From: Metallibacterium scheffleri
GTDB taxonomy: Bacteria > Pseudomonadota > Gammaproteobacteria > Xanthomonadales > Rhodanobacteraceae
Direction of reading: 5' to 3'
Length of the DNA stretch: 64,000 nucleotides
Assembly: GCF_002077135.1 (NCBI RefSeq)
Contig: NZ_LDOS01000002.1
Span: 496,001-560,000 of the forward strand
Part shown: positions 52,798-61,681 of the stretch, in pieces
Layout: the number at the start of each line of letters is the position of its first letter
Position numbering within the stretch: position 1 is the stretch's first letter
Notes under the pieces: model-generated
Database searches by the model: none
Seen by the model: only the letters and a program-made list of their open reading frames with translations
Told to the model about the DNA's origin: nothing
Position numbers and translations under genes: made by a program

Positions 52798-54620
52798 GAC
52801 AGCGAGGACGGACTGTTGCCCAGCGCGGTGGCGAGGCGCGTGATGTCCTGCGCCAGTTGCACGGGATCGGCCGCGCCGGCGCTTTGCCCGGCGCGCAACT
52901 GGCGCTGGCGCGCGGTGACGTGGGCATCCAGCCAGGCGTGCAGCGCCGCGGCGTAAGCACGGCAGGCTTGCTGCAGCGCCGGGCCGCATGAGCGCTGCAG
53001 GCGCTGGCGTTGCCACGCGCGGCCCAGCGTACCCAGCGTGCGCGGCGGTGGTGCAGGCCACGGCGTGGGCTGCCAGTCGAACGTGGGCAGCGCGGCGTGG
53101 TCGTCGCCGGCCTCGGCTGTCAGCGTGGCGTGCGTTTGCCGTGCGAGCTGGTGCGCGATATCCGCGGCCAGCGTGCCCAGCGCGGCGGCGCCCATGCGCG
53201 CCAGCGCGGCGCGGCGCAGCAACGCGGCGGGTGCGCGTTCGGAGAATTCGGCAATGGCGTGATGCTGCGCGCGCGTGGCGGTCTCCAGCGCCAGCAGCGG
53301 CGTGCTATCCAGCGTCGCGGTGTTGCCGGCGTCCTGTTCGCGTGCGGCCAGGCGCAGGCTGGCCAGGATCTGCCGGCCCAGCACTAGCGCACGCGTGCCG
53401 CTGCGTGCGGCGGCATCCACATGCAGACTGGCCAGCAGCGGCTGCAGCTCGCGCTCGCGCCAAGCGCGCAGTTCATCGCGCCGCGCCGGCACGCTGCTCA
53501 GCGCATCGATTTGCACCGTGGTGTTCAGCGCGGCGCCCAGCTGGCTGGCGAGGTAGGTGCTTTGTTCGCGCACGGCGTCGCTGTCGACCAGATCTGATTT
53601 GGTCAGCAGCACGCGCAGCGTCGCGCCGCTGTCGAGCACGGCTTGCGCCAGATCGCGCTCCAGCTCGGTCAGCGTGGCGCTGGCGTCGATCAGCAGCAGG
53701 CCCAGATCGCTGCGCGGCAGATAATCGAGCGCGGCGGCACGTGCGTGGCCTTGGAGCGCGCCGAGGCCGGGCGTGTCGGTGAACACCGCCTGCGCCGCCC
53801 ACGGCAGCGCGCCGAGGCCGACACGCACCTCGGCCAGACGCTCGCGGTTGCCGGGATTGCCCTGCTCGCTGATGTGCTGCGCGAGTTCGTCCAGGGGGCG
53901 CTGCTCGCGGCGGCCATCGAGATAATCCAGCTCCAGCGCCGGCTCGGCATCGGCCAGCAGACGCGTGGTGACGGCGGTGACCGGCACCACGCCCACCGGC
54001 AGCAGCGCGCGTTCGATCAGCGCATTGAGCAGCGAGGACTTGCCGCTGCTGACGCGACCGACCACGGCCACCTCGACGCGCCCGCTGCGCGCGGCCAGCG
54101 CGGCGACGCGCGCGCGGTACTCGCCGAGGCGATAGCGCTGCACCAGCTCCAGCAGAAGCGCGCCGAGCGTGTCGTCGGGTGCCGGCTGCGCCAGTGTTTC
54201 CTGGATGCGCAGCCCGTCCTGCATGCCTTCGAGCAGGGCGCTGATTTCCGCGGCCAGTGCGCGGCAGGCGGCGGCGCCGTCCTCGTCCAGCGCGCCGAAT
54301 CCGGCCAGATGCGCGGGGCGCAGTTCCAGCGCGACGTTGCGCAGCAGGGTGATCTGCGTGTCCAGCGCCCAGCGCGGATCCAGCTCGCCGTGGCGTGGCG
54401 TGGCGATGCCCTGCGCGCGCAGGAAGCGGCGCAGGCTGCCGCGCAGACGCTGCAGGGCGGCTTGCAGCGCGGCAGCATCGGCCGCGGACAGTGCCGTGCG
54501 GTAGCGCGGAAACACCTCGTCGCCGCGCGCCTGCGCGCCCAGCAGCAGCGCGTCGGTCAGCGTCTGCTCGATATGCGCCAGGCTTTGCACGAGATGACGG
54601 CGTTGGTTGTCGCTGAGCAC
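52794..54620 (-). CDS. Dynamin-like GTPase
   Basis: A 608-residue large GTPase. After about 180 helical residues the G domain shows G1 GRVSSGKSSLLNAL, the switch threonine in VTAVTTRLL, G3 TDTPGLGAL and G4 TKSDLVD. The remainder is alpha-helical, as in dynamin-type stalks, without a predicted transmembrane segment. Bacterial dynamins remodel or protect membranes, or follow DNA replication; which applies here is unknown. The GTG start has a perfect AGGAGG ribosome site five bases away. It is divergent from recC with a 151-base gap and overlaps the zinc-ribbon gene by four bases. Confidence 0.82.
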   Translation of the reverse strand: MLSDNQRRHLVQSLAHIEQTLTDALLLGAQARGDEVFPRYRTALSAADAAALQAALQRLRGSLRRFLRAQGIATPRHGELDPRWALDTQITLLRNVALELRPAHLAGFGALDEDGAAACRALAAEISALLEGMQDGLRIQETLAQPAPDDTLGALLLELVQRYRLGEYRARVAALAARSGRVEVAVVGRVSSGKSSLLNALIERALLPVGVVPVTAVTTRLLADAEPALELDYLDGRREQRPLDELAQHISEQGNPGNRERLAEVRVGLGALPWAAQAVFTDTPGLGALQGHARAAALDYLPRSDLGLLLIDASATLTELERDLAQAVLDSGATLRVLLTKSDLVDSDAVREQSTYLASQLGAALNTTVQIDALSSVPARRDELRAWRERELQPLLASLHVDAAARSGTRALVLGRQILASLRLAAREQDAGNTATLDSTPLLALETATRAQHHAIAEFSERAPAALLRRAALARMGAAALGTLAADIAHQLARQTHATLTAEAGDDHAALPTFDWQPTPWPAPPPRTLGTLGRAWQRQRLQRSCGPALQQACRAYAAALHAWLDAHVTARQRQLRAGQSAGAADPVQLAQDITRLATALGNSPSSLS

Positions 54621-54771
54621 GAAAGCCTCCTGCGGCGCGCATCATCGCAGTCTTTGCGACGGCCGCGACGTAAACTTTCCCTGCTTGGAGTCGCGATCAG
54701 GATGCGGGTTCCGCGCAGGGGTGCGCATGGCCCCGCGCGTGACCGCCCAGGCATCATCCCCAGGAACCCAC

Positions 54772-57700
54772 ATGCCCGGTATGTACGTTTATCGCGCCAG
54801 CCGCATCGAAGCACTGGCCGAACAACTCGCACAGCAGCTCGCCGCGCAGCCGCCGGCCGCGGTGCTGGCGCCGCGCACCGTGGTGGTGGCGCACCTCGGC
54901 ATGAAGCGCTGGTTGCTGGGCGCGCTGGCGCGGCGCCGCGGCAGCGACGGCAGCCCCGGCATCGCCGCCAATCTGCACCTGCTGTTGCCCGGCGAATGGT
55001 GGCTGCGTCTGGGCGATGCGCTGCTGGGCAGCGATGCCGATCCGGCATGGCAGCGCGAAGTGCTGCGCTGGCGCATTCTCGATCGGCTCGATGCGCGTGA
55101 CGTTGCCGGCGCACTGCGGCGTTTTCTCGACGCCGCGCCGCCGCGTCGCCGCTGGCAACTGGCCGAACATCTGGCGCGGCTGTACGGCGAATATCAGATG
55201 TATCGCCCCGACTGGCTGCTGGCCTGGGCCGCGGGTGACGACACGCCGCGCGATGCCGACTGGCAGGCCGCGCTGTGGCGGCGCCTGCTGGCCGGCAGCG
55301 CCGCGCAACCGCGCGTGCAGCGCAGCCAACGCGTGCTCGAAATGTTGGCGGCGGCGCGCGCTGGGCACGCCGAGCCGGTGCATGTGTTCGGCGTCAGCCA
55401 TTTGCCGCCGGTGCTGCTGCAGGCACTGCAACTGGCAGCGCGCACGCGCGCGGTGCATGTGTATTTCCCCGATCCCTGCCGCGAGCTGTGGGACGACCTG
55501 CGCAGCCAGCGCGCGCTGCTGCGCGCCGGCGATAAGGCCGCGGCGCAGCACTATGAAACCGGCCATCCACTACTGGCCAGCCTCGGCCGCATCGGCCAGG
55601 ATTTCGCCCTCGCGCTGAATGCCGACGTCAGCGCGCAGGATTGGCGTGACCCGCTGGACGAGAGCGACGCGCACACCGCCGCCGCGCCGCTGCTGCAGCG
55701 CGTGCAGGACAGCCTGCGCCGGCTCGCGCCGCAGCTGGCCGGCGCGCCGCTGGATGCGCAATCGTGCGCCGATTCCAGCCTGCGCGTGCACGCCTGTCAT
55801 GGCCGCCTGCGCGAGCTGGAAGTGCTGCGCGACGCGCTGCTGGCGTTGCGCGTGCAGCACGACGATCTGGAGCCGCGCCAGATCGTGGTCATGGCGCCTG
55901 ACATCCAGGCCTACGCGCCGCTGTTGCCGGCGGTGTTCGGCACGCCCGGGCAGTGGCACGACGCGGCGTTGCCGTATCACATCGCCGACGTGCCGCTGGC
56001 CGCCACGCACACGCTGTATGCGGCATGGCGGCAACTGCTGCACCTGGCGCAGGCACGCTGCACGCTGGCCGAAGTGCTGGACTTGCTCGACGTGCCCGCA
56101 TTGGCGCGTCGCTTCGGGCTGGATGGCGCCGCGCGCACGCGCATGGCGCACTGGTTGCATGAGGCGCACGTGGCCTGGGCGTTGGACGCGGCGATGAAAC
56201 CCGCGTTCGGCGCGCCGGCGGAGGACCTGCATACCTTCGCCTTCGGTCTGGATCGGCTCATCGCCGGCTGGCTGCTGGGCGACGACGCACCGGGACGCAT
56301 GCTGCGCGCCGCACATGCGCGCGGGCAGGCGATCGTGCCGCTGCTTGCCGCCGCTGGCAGCGAACTGCCGTTGCTGGCCGGACTGGCGCGGCTGCTCGAT
56401 GAGCTGGCGCGCTGGCACGCCGCGGCGTCCATGCAGCACGACGGTGCCGGCTGGAGCGCGTGGCTGGCGCAGCGCATCGATGCGTGCTTCGACGCCGACG
56501 ACGAGGATGCGGACGCGCAGGCCGCGCTCGGGCAATTGCGCCGGCTGGCCGCGCAGCCCGGCGCCGAGCTAGCCGCGGCAGGTGTGGAGCGGGCGTTCGC
56601 GTGGGAGGTGATCAGCGCGCAGCAGTGCGCGGCGCTGGATGAGATTCCCGCGCGCCAGCCCTTCGTCGCCAATGGCATCGCGTTTTGCGGCATGGTGCCG
56701 CAGCGCACGATTCCCTATCGCGTGGTCGCGTTGCTGGGCTTGAACGAGGGTGCGTATCCGCGCAACAGCCCGCGCTCGTCGCTGGACCTGATCCTGCGCC
56801 ATCCGCGCGCGGGTGATCGCAGCGCGCTGCAGGAAGACCGCTATCTGTTTCTGGAGGCATTGATGGCAGCGCGCACGGCCTTGCACCTGAGCTACGTCGC
56901 CGAAGACCCCGCGCAAGGCAGCCTGCGCAATCCCGCCGCGCCGCTGGCCGAGTTGCTGGCGTTCCTGGATGACGCACATGGCCTGGCGGGCGGCGACGCG
57001 GCACGGGCGTGGTGCGTGCGGCACGCGTTGCAGCCCTTCGCCGCGGTGTATTTCGAGCAGGCCGACGCCGCCTGGCGGCCCCATCCGGCGCTGCGTTCGT
57101 TCGCCGTGGCGTATGCCGGGGTCGACGGCGCCGGCCACGCGCCGCCCGGCGCGGCGCCGCTGCTGCCGCACGCGGGCTTGTCCGCGCCGGCACTGGATGC
57201 CGATGCCGCAAGCCTTGCGCAACTGCGCGCGTTTCTGCGCAAGCCGGCGCAGGCCACGGCGCGGCAGATGCTGGGCATCGTGCTGCCCGACGGCGACGGC
57301 GACGCCGATGCCGGCGCCGACGAGCCGCTGACGCCGCGCACCGAACCGCGCCAGCGTGTGCCGGCGCGGTTGCTGGAGCACGCACTGGCGCAGGGGCAGG
57401 CCACGCTGCCCGCGCACGCGCCAGACTGGCTGGCGCGCAGCGGCCTGCTGCCCGCGGGCGCGATCGGCGCGCTGGCCTGGCGCGATCTGCGCGCGCCGGT
57501 CACTGCCGCACTGGCCCTGCTGCACGGGCATCCCTGCGCGCAGGCGCCACTTGTGGAAGTCGACTGCAGGGTGCGCCTGGATGACGGCAACGTGCTTGGC
57601 GGCAGCGTGGCGGCACGGCGCGACGCCGCGGGCCGGTACTGGCTGCTGCGTGTGGAAACGCGCAAGACGCTGGACTTCAGCGTGCGCCTGCCGCTGTGGC

Positions 57701-58140
57701 TGGACTGGGCCGCGCTGGCGCTGAGCGTGCCGGCGGCGCAACTCGGCGGCTGCGTGTTGCTGCAGGTACATGGCGCCAGCGCGGAGATCGACGCGCTGGC
57801 GGCCAACGCCAGCAGCGATGCGACGCTGCTGCGTGCCGGCATCGCGCGACTGTGCGCGCTGCGTGATGACGTGCTGCACGCGCGGCGCTGGTACTTTCCG
57901 GCGACCGCCTGGGCCGTGGCCGAGTCCGCGCCCGAGTCGCGCAGCGCGCGCGCGCGCAGTGCCTGGGAAGGCAATCAGCAGAGCACCGGCGAACGCGACT
58001 ACGCGCCGGCCTACGCCGCCTTGCTGGCGCGCGGCCGCGACTGGATCGCCGAGCCGCAGACGTGGCGGGACTTCGTCGCGCAGGCCGGCGCGCTGGCCGC
58101 GCTGGTGGGTCTGCAGGCGCAGGAGCCGGCCGATGCGTGA
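54772..58140 (+). CDS. recC: Exodeoxyribonuclease V subunit RecC
   Basis: RecC splits the strands and recognises Chi in the RecBCD complex for double-strand break repair and degradation of foreign DNA. The 1,122 residues equal the E. coli length. The N-terminal helicase-like domain starts YVYRASRIEALAEQLAQQL; conserved phrases include LPGEWWLRLGDALLG, VHVFGVSHLPPVLLQAL and FCGMVPQRTIPYRVVALLGL with NEGAYPRNSPRSSLDLI. Helicase ATP motifs are degenerate, as expected. ATG 54772 follows AGGA; ATG 54781 is an alternative. It overlaps recB by eight bases. Confidence 0.95.
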   Translation: MPGMYVYRASRIEALAEQLAQQLAAQPPAAVLAPRTVVVAHLGMKRWLLGALARRRGSDGSPGIAANLHLLLPGEWWLRLGDALLGSDADPAWQREVLRWRILDRLDARDVAGALRRFLDAAPPRRRWQLAEHLARLYGEYQMYRPDWLLAWAAGDDTPRDADWQAALWRRLLAGSAAQPRVQRSQRVLEMLAAARAGHAEPVHVFGVSHLPPVLLQALQLAARTRAVHVYFPDPCRELWDDLRSQRALLRAGDKAAAQHYETGHPLLASLGRIGQDFALALNADVSAQDWRDPLDESDAHTAAAPLLQRVQDSLRRLAPQLAGAPLDAQSCADSSLRVHACHGRLRELEVLRDALLALRVQHDDLEPRQIVVMAPDIQAYAPLLPAVFGTPGQWHDAALPYHIADVPLAATHTLYAAWRQLLHLAQARCTLAEVLDLLDVPALARRFGLDGAARTRMAHWLHEAHVAWALDAAMKPAFGAPAEDLHTFAFGLDRLIAGWLLGDDAPGRMLRAAHARGQAIVPLLAAAGSELPLLAGLARLLDELARWHAAASMQHDGAGWSAWLAQRIDACFDADDEDADAQAALGQLRRLAAQPGAELAAAGVERAFAWEVISAQQCAALDEIPARQPFVANGIAFCGMVPQRTIPYRVVALLGLNEGAYPRNSPRSSLDLILRHPRAGDRSALQEDRYLFLEALMAARTALHLSYVAEDPAQGSLRNPAAPLAELLAFLDDAHGLAGGDAARAWCVRHALQPFAAVYFEQADAAWRPHPALRSFAVAYAGVDGAGHAPPGAAPLLPHAGLSAPALDADAASLAQLRAFLRKPAQATARQMLGIVLPDGDGDADAGADEPLTPRTEPRQRVPARLLEHALAQGQATLPAHAPDWLARSGLLPAGAIGALAWRDLRAPVTAALALLHGHPCAQAPLVEVDCRVRLDDGNVLGGSVAARRDAAGRYWLLRVETRKTLDFSVRLPLWLDWAALALSVPAAQLGGCVLLQVHGASAEIDALAANASSDATLLRAGIARLCALRDDVLHARRWYFPATAWAVAESAPESRSARARSAWEGNQQSTGERDYAPAYAALLARGRDWIAEPQTWRDFVAQAGALAALVGLQAQEPADA

Positions 58141-61100
58141 GCACGACGACATGCGGATCGCGCCGCCGCAGGCGCTGGACTGGATGCGCCTGCCGCTGGC
58201 CGCGCCGCGCCGCGTGCTGATCGAGGCCAGCGCTGGCACCGGCAAGACGCATACGCTCACCCTGCTGTATCTGCGTTTGCTGCTGGAAGCACCGGATGAC
58301 GCCGCGGCGGACGTGCGCGGCATCCTGCTCAGCACCTTCACCGAGGCCGCCGTCGCCGAGTTGCGCCAGCGCCTGCGCGCACGCCTCGACGAAGCCGAAC
58401 GCCTGCTCGCGGCGCGCAGCGGCGGCGCGGCGCTGGCCGTTGGCGAAGCCGCCGACAGTCTTGCGCGTTACCTGCACACGCATCTGCCGCTGCCACCCGC
58501 GGCGGCGCTGCTGCGCGTGCGGCGCGCGCGCCAGGATCTGGACCTGGCCCCGATCCTCACCCTGCACGGCTTCTGCGCGCGCGTGCTGGCCGAGCTGGCC
58601 TTCGACGGTCAGGGCGACCTGAGTCCGGGCGAGCACGTCGACGAGCACGACCTGCTGGATGAATGCCTGCGCGATTTCTGGCGCCAGCGCTACCAGCGCA
58701 GTGCTGTGGACGCCGGCGAGCTGGCGCTGATCGTGCCGGGCGGCCCGGACGCATTGCGTGGCGAGCTGCGCGAGTATTTCGCCCTGTCCGCGCCGCGCAT
58801 CCACGGCGGCGGCCGCGCCGCGCTGGACGCACTGCTGCCCGCGCTGCTGACGCCGCGCCGCGTCGCCGCGCTGGGCGCGCTGGCGCAGGATGCGACGCGC
58901 TACAAGCGCAAGGCCAGCAAGCTCGGCAACCGGCTGGCCGCGCTGCATGCCTGCGCGCAGAACCCGGGTGTTGGACCGGCCGATTTGCAGCCGCTGGTCA
59001 AGGAGTTCGATGACGCACTGGTCGCGGACGGGCAAAACCCGCAAGCCGCGCTGCTGAGCGATGAGCCGTTGATCAAGGATTGGCTGCGTGCCGCCGAATT
59101 GCTGCGCGAGTGGCCAGCCATCGTGCGCGGCGAAGTACTGGCGGCGGCCATCGACTTCTGCCGTACGGCCATGGCGCAACGGCTGCAGCAGCGCGGCGGG
59201 TTCACCTTCAGCGCGCTGATCGAGCGCGTGCGCGAACGCGTGGTGGATGACGCGCACTTCGCGCAGCGCCTGTTCGAGCGCTATCCCATCGCGCTGATCG
59301 ACGAGTTCCAGGACACCGACCAGCGCCAGTACGCGATCTTCGATGCGCTGTACCGAGCGCGCGGCACGCTGCTGCTGGTCGGCGATCCCAAGCAGGCGAT
59401 CTATGCGTTCCGCGGCGGTGACATCGCCACCTATCGGCGCGCCGAACGCAGCGTCGATGCGCGCGTATCGCTGGCGGTGAACTGGCGCTCGACGCGCGCG
59501 TACCTCGACGCGCTCAACGGCCTGTACGCGCACGACGCGGACGACGCCATGGGCGCCGGCATCGCCTACCGCGCCGTGCACGCCGGCGGCAGGGCCGATG
59601 CCGAGGCCTTGATGCGCGCCGGCGCGTGCGTGCACGCGCCGCTGATCCTGCGCCTGCCGCGCACTGAGCAGGAGCCGCCGCGCACGCTGACCGAGGCCGA
59701 GGATTTTGCGCTGCGCGCTTGCGCCGCCGACATCGCGCGCCTGCTGGTGTCGGGCGAGTACGCGCTGGGTACGCGCGGCGTGGATCCTGGCGATATCGCC
59801 GTGCTGCTGCCGACGCACCGGCAGATCGCCGCGTTGCGCCAGCATCTGGCCATGCGCGGCGTGCCGGCCGCGGGCGCGGGCAAGGCCTCGGTGTTTGCCA
59901 CGGCGCAGGCGGATGATCTGGCGCTGATCCTGCACGGCTTGCTCGAGAACGGCGCCGCCGCGCTGCGCGCCGCGTGGCTCACCGACCTGTGGGGCCTGGA
60001 TGCGCTGGCGCTGCGCGCGCTGGATACCGACGCGGCCGCGCTGCAGGTGCAGCTCGCGCGCAGCGCCGAATACACGGCGCGGTGGATGCGCCAGGGGCCG
60101 CTGGCGCTGGTCATGGCGTTGATCGAGCGCGCCGCGTCGCGTTTGTTGGCGCGTCAGGACGGCGAGCGCGCGTTGACCGATCTGCGCCATCTCGGCGAGT
60201 TGCTGCAGGCGCAGGCCGCGGCGGGATTTCCGGCGCACGCGCAGCTGGCCTGGCTGCACCGCCAGCAGGCCGATCCCGACGGCGATGCCGATGAGCACCA
60301 GCAACGCATCGACAGCGACCGCGCGCGCGTGCAGTTGCGCACCCTGGCCAGTGCCAAGGGCCTGCAGTGGCCACTGGTGTTCCTGCCGCTGGCATGGCGC
60401 CCGGAGGCCGCCAGCCGCCGGCCGCATCTGCTGCGCTTCCACGATGCCGATGATCGCCTCGGCGTGGACATGGGTGCGGCTGCACGCCCGGCACACCGGC
60501 AAATTGCCGCGCGCGAAGCGCAGGAGGAACGTGCGCGCCTGCTCTACGTGGCACTGACGCGCGCGCAGCAGGCGTGCTGGGTGTACTGGATCGCGGTACC
60601 CGGCACGCACGCGCAGTCGCCGCTGGCCGCGCTGCTCGCGCGCGCAGTCGCCGCTGCGCCCGGCGCGGCGCTGGACGAGCGCCTGACCGTGTTGCCGCGT
60701 CGCGTGCCGCAGATCGCCATCGATGCCAGCGCGGTTGAGTACGCGGCGAGCTATCGACCCGCGGTCGCGGTCGCGCGCGAGCGCACGGCGCAAACGCCGC
60801 CGCCGCCCGCGCCACCATGGCAGCAGTGGAGCTTCACCGCGCTGACGCGCCACGCCACCAGCGAACCGCGCGCCGCCGCCGATGAAGGCGATGACGTCGC
60901 TGCGGATGCCGGCGCCGAGGCCTGGCATGAATCCGCTGCGCATGCCGAGCTCGAAGCCCTGCAAGCGCTGCGCGGGCCAGCCTTTGGCGATGCCGTGCAC
61001 GCCCTGTTCGAGCACGCCGCGCCGGGCGTTCCGATGGCGCGGCAACCGATGCTGATCACGCGCGCGCTGGCCGACAGCGGCGTGCAACTGCCGGCATCCG

Positions 61101-61681
61101 AGGCCGCGCCGCTGCGCGCGCGCCTGGCCGCGCGCATCGACGCCTGCCTGCATGCCGATCTCGGCGACGGCCTGCGCCTGCAGGCGCTGGCGGCCGACGC
61201 GCACGTCGCCGAAATGGAGTTTCTGCTGCCGCTGGATAGCGTGCCGCTGCCAGCGTTGCGCGCGCTGTTGCAGCGGCACGGCGCCGCTGCGCTGCTGCCC
61301 GAGGCGCTGGGTCACGGCACGCTGCGCGGCATGCTCGGTGGTTTCATCGACAAGATCGTCTGCTGGCAAGGCCGCTACCACGTGATCGACTACAAGACCA
61401 ACTGGCTGGGCGCGCGCGTGGACGCTTACCAGGGCAGCGCGCTCGCGGCCGCGATGCACGAACACCACTATCCGCTGCAGGCGCTGTTGTACACGCTGGC
61501 GCTGCATCGCCTGTTGCGCCAGCGCCTGCCCGGCTACGACTACGCGCGGCACATGGGCGCTGCCTTGTACCTGTTCGTGCGCGCGCTGGACCTGGCGCCG
61601 CAGGCGGGTGTGTGGCGGCAGCGCTTCGATGCGGCGCTGGTGCAGGCGCTGGACGAACTCTGCGATGGGGCACACGCATGA
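58133..61681 (+). CDS. recB: Exodeoxyribonuclease V subunit RecB
   Basis: The 3'-to-5' helicase and only nuclease of RecBCD. The 1,182-residue protein shows Walker A EASAGTGKTHTLTLLYLR near residue 31, LTLHGFCARVL, motif II ALIDEFQDTDQRQYAIFDAL near 385, GDPKQAIYAFRGGDI, and LASAKGLQWPLVFLPL. The C-terminal nuclease domain has GGFIDKIVCW and HVIDYKTNWLG, containing the catalytic Asp-x-Lys near 1086-1088. The start overlaps recC by eight bases and the stop overlaps recD (ATGA). ATG 58151 is an alternative. Confidence 0.96.
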   Translation: MREHDDMRIAPPQALDWMRLPLAAPRRVLIEASAGTGKTHTLTLLYLRLLLEAPDDAAADVRGILLSTFTEAAVAELRQRLRARLDEAERLLAARSGGAALAVGEAADSLARYLHTHLPLPPAAALLRVRRARQDLDLAPILTLHGFCARVLAELAFDGQGDLSPGEHVDEHDLLDECLRDFWRQRYQRSAVDAGELALIVPGGPDALRGELREYFALSAPRIHGGGRAALDALLPALLTPRRVAALGALAQDATRYKRKASKLGNRLAALHACAQNPGVGPADLQPLVKEFDDALVADGQNPQAALLSDEPLIKDWLRAAELLREWPAIVRGEVLAAAIDFCRTAMAQRLQQRGGFTFSALIERVRERVVDDAHFAQRLFERYPIALIDEFQDTDQRQYAIFDALYRARGTLLLVGDPKQAIYAFRGGDIATYRRAERSVDARVSLAVNWRSTRAYLDALNGLYAHDADDAMGAGIAYRAVHAGGRADAEALMRAGACVHAPLILRLPRTEQEPPRTLTEAEDFALRACAADIARLLVSGEYALGTRGVDPGDIAVLLPTHRQIAALRQHLAMRGVPAAGAGKASVFATAQADDLALILHGLLENGAAALRAAWLTDLWGLDALALRALDTDAAALQVQLARSAEYTARWMRQGPLALVMALIERAASRLLARQDGERALTDLRHLGELLQAQAAAGFPAHAQLAWLHRQQADPDGDADEHQQRIDSDRARVQLRTLASAKGLQWPLVFLPLAWRPEAASRRPHLLRFHDADDRLGVDMGAAARPAHRQIAAREAQEERARLLYVALTRAQQACWVYWIAVPGTHAQSPLAALLARAVAAAPGAALDERLTVLPRRVPQIAIDASAVEYAASYRPAVAVARERTAQTPPPPAPPWQQWSFTALTRHATSEPRAAADEGDDVAADAGAEAWHESAAHAELEALQALRGPAFGDAVHALFEHAAPGVPMARQPMLITRALADSGVQLPASEAAPLRARLAARIDACLHADLGDGLRLQALAADAHVAEMEFLLPLDSVPLPALRALLQRHGAAALLPEALGHGTLRGMLGGFIDKIVCWQGRYHVIDYKTNWLGARVDAYQGSALAAAMHEHHYPLQALLYTLALHRLLRQRLPGYDYARHMGAALYLFVRALDLAPQAGVWRQRFDAALVQALDELCDGAHA

